Of a DNA stretch of 64,000 bases, positions 36,987 to 45,908 are shown one piece after another. Every line of letters starts with the position of its first letter. Position 1 is the first letter of the stretch. The translations under genes were made by a program, and so were the position numbers. The DNA is from Gynuella sunshinyii YC6258 (lineage in GTDB: Bacteria; Pseudomonadota; Gammaproteobacteria; Pseudomonadales; Natronospirillaceae): NCBI RefSeq assembly GCF_000940805.1, contig NZ_CP007142.1:6114593-6178592 (forward strand), read 5' to 3'. The notes under the pieces were generated by a model. That model worked only from the letters and a program-made list of their open reading frames with translations, did no database searches and was not told the origin of the DNA.

Positions 36987-37942
36987 TTTGAGGTCTGCCC
37001 GCGGCGGAATTCAAGCGGTGTCATGCCGGTCTGAGCTTTAAAAAAACGGGAAAAATACGCCGGGTCGGCAAACCCCAGCTGATAACCGATTTCATTGCCG
37101 GTCAGTGTCGTAAACGTCAGCATCCGTTTGATTTCCTGCAACAGGCGCTGATGAATAATCTTTTTTGGCGAGCTGCTGGCAATGCGATGACACAACTGAT
37201 TCAGGCGACTTTCCGAAACACCAATGACGCGCGCATATTCCGTTAATTGCCAGTGATCACACAGGTGTACCTCCACCTGCCGGGTAAACTGTCGGAATAA
37301 CCAGAGATCATCGCTGTTTACCGTCACACTGTCCGCCTGCCGACGACTCAGTCGAGCCAGTTGTATCAACAGCAGACCGACCAGATTATCCAGCACCATT
37401 CCCTGATCGGAGTGCTGTGATTGCCATTCATGTTCAACGTTGCCCAGTAATTGTTGCAGCAGCAGCCACTGCTTTTGCTGTTCGCTATCCAGGCCCTGCG
37501 CAGTGATACAGATTCCCTGATTCAGGCTTGCTGCGGATGATTGAGGCAGACCTTTTTTAATCAGTTGCCATAGTATCGATTGATGAAGGGTAAGCACATG
37601 TCCGGTCGCACTTTTCTGGGTCTGGAAAGAATGCGGTACCGCCGGTGGGGTAAAAAACAATGCCGGCCCCTGAACCTGATAAAGCCGGTCATCAATATGA
37701 AAGTTAATCTCTCCGCTGTCGATATAATGAATCTGCAGATACTGCGCATGCCGATGTACCGGCATATCGCGACCAAAGAACAAGGCCAGATTTTGCAACG
37801 CATCGTAATGAATCGTGGCATGCAGATAACGGTGGTCGTAATCCTGTCCCATATTGATATTGGGAATCCATTGCCCGGATGTTGCAGCCACAGCGGCCGG
37901 CATTCTGGTACCGGTGCCCGACAACGGTTCAATAGCCGCCAT
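36983..37942 (-). CDS. hpaA: AraC-family regulator of 4-hydroxyphenylacetate catabolism, HpaA-like
   Basis: 319 residues from the ATG at 37942, which overlaps the end of hpaI by 14 bases and has AGGTGA upstream. The N-terminal ligand-binding cupin shows ALFFGRDMPVHRHAQYLQIHYIDSGE and the C-terminal AraC HTH ends NEIGYQLGFADPAYFSRFFKAQTGMTPLEFR. The N-terminal signature (FFGRDM..HRH.QY) is close to the E. coli HpaA activator that responds to 4-hydroxyphenylacetate. It likely activates the hydroxylase genes. The frame is open to 38062 but that part overlaps hpaI and is unlikely to be translated. Confidence 0.88.
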   Translation of the reverse strand: MAAIEPLSGTGTRMPAAVAATSGQWIPNINMGQDYDHRYLHATIHYDALQNLALFFGRDMPVHRHAQYLQIHYIDSGEINFHIDDRLYQVQGPALFFTPPAVPHSFQTQKSATGHVLTLHQSILWQLIKKGLPQSSAASLNQGICITAQGLDSEQQKQWLLLQQLLGNVEHEWQSQHSDQGMVLDNLVGLLLIQLARLSRRQADSVTVNSDDLWLFRQFTRQVEVHLCDHWQLTEYARVIGVSESRLNQLCHRIASSSPKKIIHQRLLQEIKRMLTFTTLTGNEIGYQLGFADPAYFSRFFKAQTGMTPLEFRRGQTSK

Positions 37943-38738
37943 TGCCGTCACCTGCCAAATCGGAGGGGCTGGATTTATATGTCGCCAGGGTATTTCTGGC
38001 AGCTGCAGCCAGCGCCAGGGTATCCACCCCCAACGCAAGAAACTGCGCACCGCATTGTTCATAATGCTGTGCCAGTGCAGGACTCGTTACCAGTGTGCCT
38101 GCTGCTTTTCCGGCCTTGCGGATTTTATCAATGGCTGTTTCCACCGCCTGTTTAACGTCCGGATGTGCCGGGTTACCGAGATGCCCCATGGTTGCGGCAA
38201 GATCTGCCGGTCCGATAAACACGCCATCGACACCCTCCACACTGAGGATGTCGTCCAGCTGCTCCAGTGCCGTTACCGACTCCACCTGTATCAGCAGACA
38301 CAATTCCTGATCCACTTCAGCAAAATAGTCCGGCAGTTGATTCCATCGCGCAGCTCTCGCCAGTGCAGTTCCTACCCCACGTACACCATCGGGAGGATAA
38401 TGTACCGCCCGTACCAGCTCCCGGGCCTGTTCTGCAGTCTCAACCATGGGAACCAGCAATGTCTGCGCGCCCAGATCCAGCATTTGTTTGATCAGTGCGG
38501 TCCGGCCTTCAACGATACGCACCACTGCGTGACTCGGGGTCGTGGCAATCGCCAGCAGTTGTGCATGAATGGAGCGAAGGTCATTGGGAGCGTGCTCAGC
38601 ATCGATCAACAGCCAGTCATAACCACAATAACCACATAGTTCTGATGATAACGGACTACACAGCCCCAGCCAGTAACCATATTGCTGGCGACCTTCATGC
38701 AAAGCCTGTTTAAACGGATTTTTTGGGGTTTTTATCAT
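37929..38738 (-). CDS. hpaI: 4-hydroxy-2-oxoheptane-1,7-dioate aldolase
   Basis: 269 residues, a class II aldolase of the HpcH/HpaI family that cleaves the pathway intermediate to pyruvate and succinic semialdehyde. Signatures are YDWLLIDAEHAPNDL, GAQTLLVPMVETAEQAREL, GVRGVGTALARA and VDGVFIGPADLAATMG. The start ATG at 38738 is one base after the hpaH stop (TGA-C-ATG); the longer open frame reaching 39122 runs inside hpaH and is rejected. Family members are usually metal-dependent (Mg/Mn/Co). Confidence 0.94.
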   Translation of the reverse strand: MIKTPKNPFKQALHEGRQQYGYWLGLCSPLSSELCGYCGYDWLLIDAEHAPNDLRSIHAQLLAIATTPSHAVVRIVEGRTALIKQMLDLGAQTLLVPMVETAEQARELVRAVHYPPDGVRGVGTALARAARWNQLPDYFAEVDQELCLLIQVESVTALEQLDDILSVEGVDGVFIGPADLAATMGHLGNPAHPDVKQAVETAIDKIRKAGKAAGTLVTSPALAQHYEQCGAQFLALGVDTLALAAAARNTLATYKSSPSDLAGDGNGGY

Positions 38739-38739
38739 G

Positions 38740-39549
38740 TCATACAAACCAGCAGTTAATTTCGCCCAGCGGACCATAGTCCGCACGAATTTGATCCCCG
38801 GACCGTACCGGGACCGGCGCAGTAAATGAACCGGATAACAAAATCTGTCCGGGCTGCAGGGCAACTCCATGTGGCGCAAACCGTTTTGCGATCCAGCATA
38901 TGCCATTGGCCGGATGACCCAGCACGGCCGCCGCGAGCCCGGTTTCCTCAATCGTGTCATTCCGGTACAGAATACTGCCGCACCAGCGCATATCGATTTC
39001 GTCAGGCGAAAAACGCCGGTCCGCCATAATGATGCCGGCATTGGCAGCATTATCGGCAATGGTATCCATAATCGTCCGGGTGTAGCCGGTGTCCGGATCC
39101 GTACGAAAACTGCGGGCCGCAATCAGTTCCAGCGCAGGCACCACGTAATCGGTGGCAGCCAACACATCTTCGATGCTGAGATTCTCACCCTGCAGGGTTT
39201 TGTTAAGCACAAACGCCAGCTCCACCTCAATGCGTGGATCGGTAAACTGCTCATGGGGAATACGACTGCCGTTGGCAAACTGCATGGAATTCAGCAGCAC
39301 ACCAAAATCCGGAGAATCGATGTTCATGGCCCGCTGCATGACCCGTGATGTCAGGCCGATCTTGTAACCGATCACCGGATCACCATCAGCTACCTTACGC
39401 TCAACCCATGCGGATTGAACCGCATAAGCATCCTCCATATCCATCTGCGGATGAGCCTGCGTCAACGGTGCGATCTGTACACGTTTTTGTTCCGCCTCAT
39501 ACAACTGCCGGGCAGCCGTCTGTATCTGCTGTTCAGTAAGTGTCGTCAC
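38740..39549 (-). CDS. hpaH: 2-oxo-hept-4-ene-1,7-dioate hydratase
   Basis: 269 residues, the size of E. coli HpaH hydratase, which adds water to 2-oxohept-4-ene-1,7-dioate. It shares the FAH-like fold with 2-hydroxypentadienoate hydratases: YKIGLTSRVMQRAMNIDSPDFGVLL, TDPRIEVELAFVLNKTL (metal-binding E-x-E) and GHPANGICWIAKRF. It sits between hpaF and hpaI with tight spacing. Note that in A. baumannii the label hpaH is used for the hydroxylase; here it means hydratase. Confidence 0.93.
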   Translation of the reverse strand: MTTLTEQQIQTAARQLYEAEQKRVQIAPLTQAHPQMDMEDAYAVQSAWVERKVADGDPVIGYKIGLTSRVMQRAMNIDSPDFGVLLNSMQFANGSRIPHEQFTDPRIEVELAFVLNKTLQGENLSIEDVLAATDYVVPALELIAARSFRTDPDTGYTRTIMDTIADNAANAGIIMADRRFSPDEIDMRWCGSILYRNDTIEETGLAAAVLGHPANGICWIAKRFAPHGVALQPGQILLSGSFTAPVPVRSGDQIRADYGPLGEINCWFV

Positions 39550-39562
39550 GTGGCTGTCTATC

Positions 39563-39943
39563 CTAAAGAAAATCCTGAATGTTGTTTTTATTGTATTTAT
39601 ACACCGGTTCCAGCTCTTTCATCTCAAACGACATGGCGACACCGCGATGACGAAAGCATTCGCCAAAGTGCTGCTCATATACACGAAATAAAACACTGGC
39701 AGCCAGCTCTTTTTCGGACTCGCTGCGACCACCGCCAATCAGTACCGTCAGATGAACAAACATATGTTCCGGATTGCCATCGGCAATACGAAAATTCTCA
39801 CATCTGTATGCCCGGCTGCGGATTCCTTTATACGGAAATATACCGGTATCAAGAGCACAGCCATGGAGTTTTTCAAACAGCGACGATAACGCCAGAACAT
39901 CATTGGCAATATTGTCTGAGTATTCAAGAATAAAATGTGCCAT
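39563..39943 (-). CDS. hpaF: 5-carboxymethyl-2-hydroxymuconate delta-isomerase, with Ala in place of N-terminal Pro
   Basis: 126 residues, the usual size of CHMI, a small tautomerase-superfamily enzyme. Homology to HpaF is clear: HFILEYSDNI, TGIFPYKGIRSR, FVHLTVLIGGGRS and the ending NNIQ. In the canonical enzyme Met is removed and Pro1 acts as the base. Here the reading is Met-Ala-His, codons ATG GCA CAT at 39943-39935, so the second residue is Ala. Either the enzyme is inactive, uses another base, or an alternative reading was missed. It lies 18 bases after hpaE. Confidence 0.88.
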   Translation of the reverse strand: MAHFILEYSDNIANDVLALSSLFEKLHGCALDTGIFPYKGIRSRAYRCENFRIADGNPEHMFVHLTVLIGGGRSESEKELAASVLFRVYEQHFGECFRHRGVAMSFEMKELEPVYKYNKNNIQDFL

Positions 39944-39961
39944 ATCGGTTACCTGCGCGAC

Positions 39962-41488
39962 TCACTCGCCAATCCGGGGGATTTTGTGTGTACCATGGGC
40001 CATGCACACATTCTTGGTTTCCATATAGAAATCGAAACTGTAATCACCGCCGTCACGACCGATACCACTCATTTTGATACCGCCGAATGGAGATGGCAGA
40101 TTGCGATTATTCTCGGAGTTGATCCACAGCATGCCGGTTTCGATCTGTCTGGCCATGCGCAAACTGCGAGCCTGATCGTTGGTCCAGACATACGCCGCCA
40201 GGCCATAATCACTGTCGTTGGCCATGTTCACAGCCTGCTCTTCGGTGTCAAAACTGATCGCCGTCAGCACCGGCCCAAATATTTCCTCGCGGGCCACCCG
40301 CATCGTATTGTCTGCCTCAGTAAATAATGTCGGCGTAACATAGTTACCATCATTACTTACATGGTCCGCCTGGTATTTCTGCCCACCTACGGCAATACAG
40401 GCGCCTTCTTTTCGGGCGATATCCATATAACTCATGACTTTGTCAAAATGACTGGGATGGATCAGAGGACCGACTTCGGTTGCAGGATCAAGGGGATGAC
40501 CAACAGTCAGGTTGGTTACCCGCTGCCGCAACGCGGACAGAAAACGCTCGCGAATGCCGGACTGTACCAGCAGCCGACTGCTGGACGTACAGCGCTGGCC
40601 ATTCAGGCTGTAAATCATAAATGTCACAGCATCCAGCGCCCGGTCAAAATCGGCGTCATCAAATACAATGACTGGATTTTTGCCGCCCAGCTCGAAATGC
40701 ATGCGTTTCAGTGTGGCGGCCCCCTGCGCCATAATGTGAGAGCCGGTGACCGATTCACCGACAAACGCCACCGCCTTGATAGCCGGATGCTCCGTCAATC
40801 GCTTGCCTGCCTCTTCGCCAAATCCATTGATCATGTTCCAGACGCCATCGGGCAACCCTGCCTCGTGCGCCACATCGGCCAGAATTGCGGCACTCAATGG
40901 ACTGAACTCAGCCGGCTTATGAACGATGGTACAACCGGCCGCCAGAGCCGGTGCAATCTTCCAGGTCGATAACATAAACGGGGTATTCCACGGGGTAATA
41001 ACCGCCACCGGACCTATCGGTGAACGCAGGGTAAGATTGGTATGTTCCGGCTGATACAGCGCCTGGCCATTGGCGGCTTCCACTGCCCGATCAGCAAAAA
41101 AGCGGAAATTGGCAGCACCACGAACAGCCGCCTGACGCATGAACCTGAGCGGCTGGCCACAATCCATACTTTCCACCAGGGCAATCTCGTCGGCCCGTTG
41201 CACCAGTAAATCGGCAATACGGTGCAAAATCTTCTGCCGCTCCGCGCCACTGACATTGCGCCATTCGGAAAAGGCAACATGGGCCGACTCACAGGCATGA
41301 TCCACGTCTTCTGCCGTCGCAATGGCCACCTGACCCAGCACCGTGTTATCAACCGGAGTGAGATTATCAAACGTCCGGGATGTATCCGGAGCGGTCCAGT
41401 TGCCAGCGATAAAGTGTGTGGTCGGGTGTTCTCTGAAGCGTTGTAAATAAGTTTCGGCGCGGGAAAGGTTTTCACTGAAAGCGGACAT
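39962..41488 (-). CDS. hpaE: 5-carboxymethyl-2-hydroxymuconate semialdehyde dehydrogenase
   Basis: 508 residues of the aldehyde dehydrogenase superfamily, length matching HpaE. It has the usual VITPWNTPFMLSTWKIAPALAAGCTIVHKP, the glutamate motif MHFELGGKNPV and the cysteine motif NGQRCTSSSR. It oxidises the ring-fission aldehyde with NAD. First gene of the minus-strand hpa operon. The start ATG at 41488 is 31 bases from a half-conserved copy of the palindrome at 41692-41703. Confidence 0.93.
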   Translation of the reverse strand: MSAFSENLSRAETYLQRFREHPTTHFIAGNWTAPDTSRTFDNLTPVDNTVLGQVAIATAEDVDHACESAHVAFSEWRNVSGAERQKILHRIADLLVQRADEIALVESMDCGQPLRFMRQAAVRGAANFRFFADRAVEAANGQALYQPEHTNLTLRSPIGPVAVITPWNTPFMLSTWKIAPALAAGCTIVHKPAEFSPLSAAILADVAHEAGLPDGVWNMINGFGEEAGKRLTEHPAIKAVAFVGESVTGSHIMAQGAATLKRMHFELGGKNPVIVFDDADFDRALDAVTFMIYSLNGQRCTSSSRLLVQSGIRERFLSALRQRVTNLTVGHPLDPATEVGPLIHPSHFDKVMSYMDIARKEGACIAVGGQKYQADHVSNDGNYVTPTLFTEADNTMRVAREEIFGPVLTAISFDTEEQAVNMANDSDYGLAAYVWTNDQARSLRMARQIETGMLWINSENNRNLPSPFGGIKMSGIGRDGGDYSFDFYMETKNVCMAHGTHKIPRIGE

Positions 41489-41518
41489 CTTTAGTTCCTC
41501 CTGAATTCTTTAAAAAAT

Positions 41519-41530
41519 GTAATGCGTTAA
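41519..41530. promoter_or_regulatory. Imperfect copy of the TTAACGCGTTAA palindrome
   Basis: GTAATGCGTTAA matches the 12-base palindrome at 41692-41703 at 10 of 12 positions. It stands 31 bases upstream of hpaE, where a repressor of the operon would act. Confidence 0.45.
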
Positions 41531-41691
41531 GTTTTTTATGTCAATCAATCCAAAAAGAGATCCCAATCTCTATCCCATTATCTACCCAGGGAACTCACAT
41601 TTCCCCCGCACAAACCTTTAAAACCAGACTCTAAATTATAAAACTTCGCTTTAAGCCAGACTGAAATTATTCATAATCTGACGTTTACAAC

Positions 41692-41703
41692 TTAACGCGT
41701 TAA
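41692..41703. promoter_or_regulatory. Perfect palindrome TTAACGCGTTAA, candidate HpaR operator
   Basis: The 12-base palindrome lies 43 bases upstream of the FAH-family start in the divergent hpaE region. The MarR-type HpaR is encoded two genes away, and MarR proteins bind palindromes of this kind. Assignment to HpaR is inference. Confidence 0.5.
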
Positions 41704-41745
41704 TTATATTCTCAACTCATCATCAATCAGATATCAGGTCCGGAC

Positions 41746-42606
41746 ATGCGCTTCGCAACATATCGACATCATCATCAAAGCCACTGGGGCATGGTTATCA
41801 GCGACCCCGCCGGTGACCGGGTGGCAAAACTGGATCACGTGGCCCCGAGTCTGAAAGCCGCCATCCAAGCCAATCTGCTGAGCACCATTGAAACCCGGGA
41901 CCTCAATACCATTCCCATCGATGAAGTCACGCTGCTGCCGCCGATCGATGCACCGGAAAAAATCTTCTGTATCGGAGTTAACTACGCCAACCGCAATGCG
42001 GAATATAAAGATGGCAGCGATGATCCGATCAAACCGAGCGTATTCATACGCCTGGCGGACTCCTTTACCGGACACAAACAACCCCTCATAAGGCCGCCGG
42101 AATCCATCCAGTTGGATTACGAAGGCGAGATTGTCGTGGTGATCGGTAAAGCCGGGCGGCGTATTAAACGGGAGCAGGCATTTGAGCACATTGCCGGCCT
42201 AACTCTGATGAATGAAGGCACACTGAGGGACTGGGTGCGCCATGCGAAATTTAATGTCACACAGGGGAAAAACTTTGAGCGCTCCGGCTCCATCGGCCCC
42301 TGGATGGTGACAGCTGATGAGTTTTCTGCTAAAGCTCTCGAACAACTGCAACTTGAAACCCGTGTCAACGGTGAAGTCCGACAGAGCGACAGCACCGCCA
42401 GCATGATGTTTCCAATTGCATTCATCATTGAATATTTATCAACATTTTGCACGCTCAGACCCGGGGACATTATCGCCACCGGAACCCCCAATGGAGCCGG
42501 AGCCCGTTTTGATCCACCGCGTTATCTGAAACCCGGAGATGTCGTAGAGGTTTCTGTGGCCGGCATCGGCACATTGGTCAATGGCGTGATGGATGAGGAG
42601 CTTTAG
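41746..42606 (+). CDS. FAH-family hydrolase/decarboxylase, HpaG-like (single domain)
   Basis: 286 residues of the fumarylacetoacetate hydrolase family: PEKIFCIGVNYANRNAEY, KPSVFIRLADSFTG, IQLDYEGEIVVVIGKAGRRI (metal-binding E-x-E), and ATGTPNGAGA near the end. In the homoprotocatechuate pathway the E. coli HpaG carries two FAH domains, isomerase and 5-oxopent-3-ene-tricarboxylate decarboxylase. Here there is only one domain and no second HpaG in the block. It is divergent from hpaE and 6 bases ahead of hpaR. The decarboxylase role is the likeliest; the isomerase step may be done by HpaF. Confidence 0.85.
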   Translation: MRFATYRHHHQSHWGMVISDPAGDRVAKLDHVAPSLKAAIQANLLSTIETRDLNTIPIDEVTLLPPIDAPEKIFCIGVNYANRNAEYKDGSDDPIKPSVFIRLADSFTGHKQPLIRPPESIQLDYEGEIVVVIGKAGRRIKREQAFEHIAGLTLMNEGTLRDWVRHAKFNVTQGKNFERSGSIGPWMVTADEFSAKALEQLQLETRVNGEVRQSDSTASMMFPIAFIIEYLSTFCTLRPGDIIATGTPNGAGARFDPPRYLKPGDVVEVSVAGIGTLVNGVMDEEL

Positions 42607-42612
42607 AACACT

Positions 42613-43080
42613 GTGAGAGAATTTCGCCGATCATTACCCATGTCGTTACTGAAAGCCAGGGAAGCGGTGATGAAAAAGTTCATCCCCCACCTCAAGGCAC
42701 AGGATCTTTCGCCACAGCAATGGCGGGTTCTGAGGGCATTGTTTGATGCCGAGGCAGGAGAAATGGAAATGACCACCCTGGCGGACCAGTGTTATCTGTT
42801 GATGCCCAGCCTGTCGCGCATCATTCAGTATCTGGAAAAACGGCAATTGATTCAGCGTCGTACCTCTGAGCTGGATATGCGTCGCTCCATCATCAGCCTG
42901 ACACCGGCCGGAACCGATCTGGTGAACCTTATGGCACCACAATCGGAAGCACGCTATCAATACATCACCGAGGTGTTTGGTTATGGCAAGCTGGAACTGC
43001 TCTATGAATTACTGGATGAGCTGACCGACAAACTCTCCAATGCGGAATTCGACAACGGCGATGACAAAAAAACAAAATAA
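42613..43080 (+). CDS. hpaR: Homoprotocatechuate operon repressor HpaR (MarR family)
   Basis: 155 residues with a GTG start (ATG at 42640 is an alternative) and GAGGAG about 10 bases upstream. LSPQQWRVLRALFDAEAGEMEMTTLADQC is the MarR recognition region, and LLKAREAVMKKF...QQWR matches HpaR near the N-terminus. In E. coli, HpaR represses the meta operon until homoprotocatechuate is present. Here it follows the FAH gene by 6 bases and is likely to regulate the divergent hpaE operon through the palindromes at 41519 and 41692. Confidence 0.88.
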   Translation: MREFRRSLPMSLLKAREAVMKKFIPHLKAQDLSPQQWRVLRALFDAEAGEMEMTTLADQCYLLMPSLSRIIQYLEKRQLIQRRTSELDMRRSIISLTPAGTDLVNLMAPQSEARYQYITEVFGYGKLELLYELLDELTDKLSNAEFDNGDDKKTK

Positions 43081-43280
43081 GCTGTTGCAGCACCAATGCC
43101 CATCCGGCATTGGACTGCTGTTCTGAAGCCTCAGGACAGCCCAGAAATCTCTGATAGACAGCCGGGTAAATACCGGCCGCTTTGCCAACAGAACAACAAT
43201 AACAGTCGTTCAGACTGGAGGTCGCCTTTTTGCCGGCGATCCGCCATCACGACAGAGAACACAGCGAGGAGTGCCAGAGC

Positions 43281-44702
43281 ATGAAACATTACAACCTGAC
43301 CATTAATGGCGAAACCAAAGATCACCATGATTACTTTGACGTCATCAATCCGGCAACCGCAGAGCCATTTGCCCGCTCAGCCAAAGCAGACGCCGCTGAC
43401 GTTAACCGGGCGGTGGCTGCAGCCAGTAACGCATTTGCCAGCTGGAGTACCACTCCGATGGCAGAACGAAGTAATTTGTTGCATCAGGTGGCGGCATTGG
43501 TGGAACAACACATGCCGGAATTGATGGAACTGATCGTTCAGGAAACAGGCAAGCCGTTGAACGGTCTGAATGGTGTCGGAGCCGGCATGGAAGTGGGGGG
43601 AGCGGCTGCCTGGATACATGTCAACGCTGACGTCACACTGCCGGTTGAAGTCATTCAGGACAACGATGATGCACGGGTGGAAGTCCACCGCAAAGCGTTG
43701 GGTGTCGTGGCATCCATTACTCCATGGAACTGGCCACTGTTGATAGCAGCGTGGCATCTTACTCCGGCATTACTGGCGGGTAACACGGTGGTCATCAAAC
43801 CATCACCATTCACCCCGATCACAACAGCCCGATTCGTTGAACTGGCCAATACGGTTCTGCCTCCCGGTGTGTTAAACCTGATCAGTGGCGGGCCGGAACT
43901 CGGGGCCACTCTGGTGGAACATCCGGATGTCGCCAAGATCGTCTTTACCGGCTCCACCACAACGGGAAAACACATCATGCGATCAGCCGCCACCGATCTG
44001 AAACGCCTGACGCTCGAACTCGGCGGTAACGATGCCGGAATTGTGCTCGATGATGTCGATCCCAAAGCCGTTGCCGCCAGACTGGTGTCTGCCTGCTTTC
44101 ATAATAACGGACAAACCTGCGCCGCGCTGAAACGCCTCTATGTACCCTCCGGCATTTATCATCAACTGGCACAGGAAATGGCCGACCTGGCCGCTAAACT
44201 GATCGTTGGCAACGGTCTGGCGCAGGGAGTCGATCTGGGCCCGGTACAGAATGAACGGCAACTGCAAATTGTTATGGATCTGGCAGAGTCAGCCCGCCAG
44301 GATGGTGGTCATTTTCTTTGTGGTGGCGAACGAATCGACAGCAAAGGTTATTTCTACCGGCCGACCATTGTGACAGGTTTGAGCAACGGCCACCGTCTGG
44401 TGGATGAAGAACCTTTCGGCCCGATTGTTCCCATCATCGAATATCAGGATCTGGAGCAGGCCATAGCCATGGCCAACGACAATCCATGTGGACTGGGGGC
44501 ATCAGTCTGGTCCACCGATACCGCCCGCGCTCTGGCAGTTGCCACCCGGTTGCACTCCGGCTCGGTCTGGATCAATGAACACGGAGCAGTGCAACCGGAT
44601 GCACCGTTCGGCGGTGTCAAACAATCCGGGTTCGGAGTTGAGTTCGGTCACCATGGACTGGCGGAGTTCAGCGCAATCCAGACCGTTAAAATCATGAAAT
44701 GA
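43281..44702 (+). CDS. NAD(P)-dependent aldehyde dehydrogenase
   Basis: 473 residues starting at the ATG with AGCGAGGAG upstream; the frame is open from 43230. ALDH motifs are present: SITPWNWPLLIAAWHL, GNTVVIKPSPFTP, TLELGGNDAGIVLDD (catalytic Glu) and NNGQTCAALKRLYV (catalytic Cys). The missing step in this neighbourhood is the oxidation of succinic semialdehyde from HpaI, or of 4-hydroxyphenylacetaldehyde from an amine; both are possible. It is 200 bases after hpaR. Confidence 0.86.
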   Translation: MKHYNLTINGETKDHHDYFDVINPATAEPFARSAKADAADVNRAVAAASNAFASWSTTPMAERSNLLHQVAALVEQHMPELMELIVQETGKPLNGLNGVGAGMEVGGAAAWIHVNADVTLPVEVIQDNDDARVEVHRKALGVVASITPWNWPLLIAAWHLTPALLAGNTVVIKPSPFTPITTARFVELANTVLPPGVLNLISGGPELGATLVEHPDVAKIVFTGSTTTGKHIMRSAATDLKRLTLELGGNDAGIVLDDVDPKAVAARLVSACFHNNGQTCAALKRLYVPSGIYHQLAQEMADLAAKLIVGNGLAQGVDLGPVQNERQLQIVMDLAESARQDGGHFLCGGERIDSKGYFYRPTIVTGLSNGHRLVDEEPFGPIVPIIEYQDLEQAIAMANDNPCGLGASVWSTDTARALAVATRLHSGSVWINEHGAVQPDAPFGGVKQSGFGVEFGHHGLAEFSAIQTVKIMK

Positions 44703-45161
44703 ACGGAGTCACTGGATAGCATGGGCAGGCCATGGTGACTACCGAACCGCTGACATCGACACCATATCCAAAACCATGATCCCATTGCGCCCATTTTGAA
44801 GATAACCAAGAACGGGTGTTGCAGAAAACGACCCACCGGATACCCGGTTGTTACCTGAAAAAACAGCCTGACAACAGGTATCCGGACAGTCCGGCGGCAA
44901 ATACACCCCATTTGGCAGCCATGACAGCTGCACCATAAACAAACACTATCCGTGATACCAACAGGGGTTGAATTAGGACGGTGCAACAACCTGAGAGTCC
45001 GACCATCACGCAGGACCAGGACGGCAAACGGCCATGATCACAGCAGACGATCTTCGGGGAATGGCTTATTTTTTGCACAACGGGTAGTTAGCGGGACATG
45101 TATCGGTGGGGAGCATCCGATGACCATGTAAAGACTGAAGTCGTTTTCATTGGAGGGGATG
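44703..45161. other. Intergenic region upstream of LuxR-type regulator
   Basis: 459 bases with no recognised gene. An inverted pair, CCGGATACC at 44836-44844 and GGTATCCGG at 44877-44885, can form a 9-bp stem over a 32-base loop. It could be a terminator for the aldehyde dehydrogenase gene, but no T-run follows. Confidence 0.4.
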
Positions 45162-45908
45162 ATGATCTCAACTATCTACGAATCATTACCTGATGTCATT
45201 CAAAGTATCGGCCGGCAGGACTTTTATCACCAGATTGTTCATGCGCTCAGTAAAGTGGGGGTAACATCCACGCGGATTTTTGATTATTCCCTGGAGCAAG
45301 AACCGGTCCTCATCCACGGTGAACAAAACGGGAAAACGGCCGAACTCGATGAAGAATACTGCACTGAGGCCTATCGTCTCGATCCGTTTTTCAATGCGAT
45401 AAAACGGAGAGTGGCAACAGGAATCTATACTCTGGAGAGTGTCACACGACACAATTTCAAGGACTCAGATTACTACCAGCGCTTCTATCGCAAAGTGGGC
45501 TGGCAGAATGAGACCAACCTGATTGTCAACTATGAAGCCGGCAAGGCCATCAGCATCAGCTTCACCTTCGCTCAAGACGAACCCATACTGTTGCGTCAGG
45601 AATTCACCACTTACTTTCACTCTCTGAACGCCGCGGTTTACCAACACAACATTCTCCCCGGGCGCACCGTCAATGCACTGGAAACCAACACGGTTATGGC
45701 GGATCAGAATCCGTGCGACTACGAAAACTATGGTTTAACGCGGCGCGAAGCGGAAATCGTGCAGCTGATTCTGGAGGGCAATCCGTCCCCGATCATTGCG
45801 CAAAAATGTTTTGTCTCCAATGGCACCGTCAAAAACCATCGCAAGAATATCTATCGCAAGCTCGGTATCAAATCCCAGTGCGAACTGTTCCATAAGTTCA
45901 TGCAATAA
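45162..45908 (+). CDS. LuxR-family transcriptional regulator
   Basis: 248 residues from the ATG at 45162, five bases after GGAGG; TTG 45150 and ATG 45159 are poorer. The N-terminal sensor-like part (about 1-165) has EEYCTEAYRLDPFF, resembling the Tyr..Asp-Pro element of autoinducer-binding domains, but this does not prove signal-molecule binding. The C-terminal GerE helix-turn-helix reads GLTRREAEIVQLILEGNPSPIIAQKCFVSNGTVKNHRKNIYRKLGI. No LuxI-type synthase is nearby. Its place at the edge of the aldehyde dehydrogenase/hpa region suggests control of amine or aromatic catabolism, which is inference. Confidence 0.85.
   Translation: MISTIYESLPDVIQSIGRQDFYHQIVHALSKVGVTSTRIFDYSLEQEPVLIHGEQNGKTAELDEEYCTEAYRLDPFFNAIKRRVATGIYTLESVTRHNFKDSDYYQRFYRKVGWQNETNLIVNYEAGKAISISFTFAQDEPILLRQEFTTYFHSLNAAVYQHNILPGRTVNALETNTVMADQNPCDYENYGLTRREAEIVQLILEGNPSPIIAQKCFVSNGTVKNHRKNIYRKLGIKSQCELFHKFMQ

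Noticed and set aside
38739-39122. N-terminal extension of the hpaI frame
   Set aside because: It lies wholly inside hpaH in another frame; the ATG at 38738, one base after the hpaH stop, gives the normal HpaI length.
44836-44885. Inverted repeat that could be a riboswitch or attenuator
   Set aside because: Long loop, no T-run and no known RNA motif; kept only as a possible weak hairpin.
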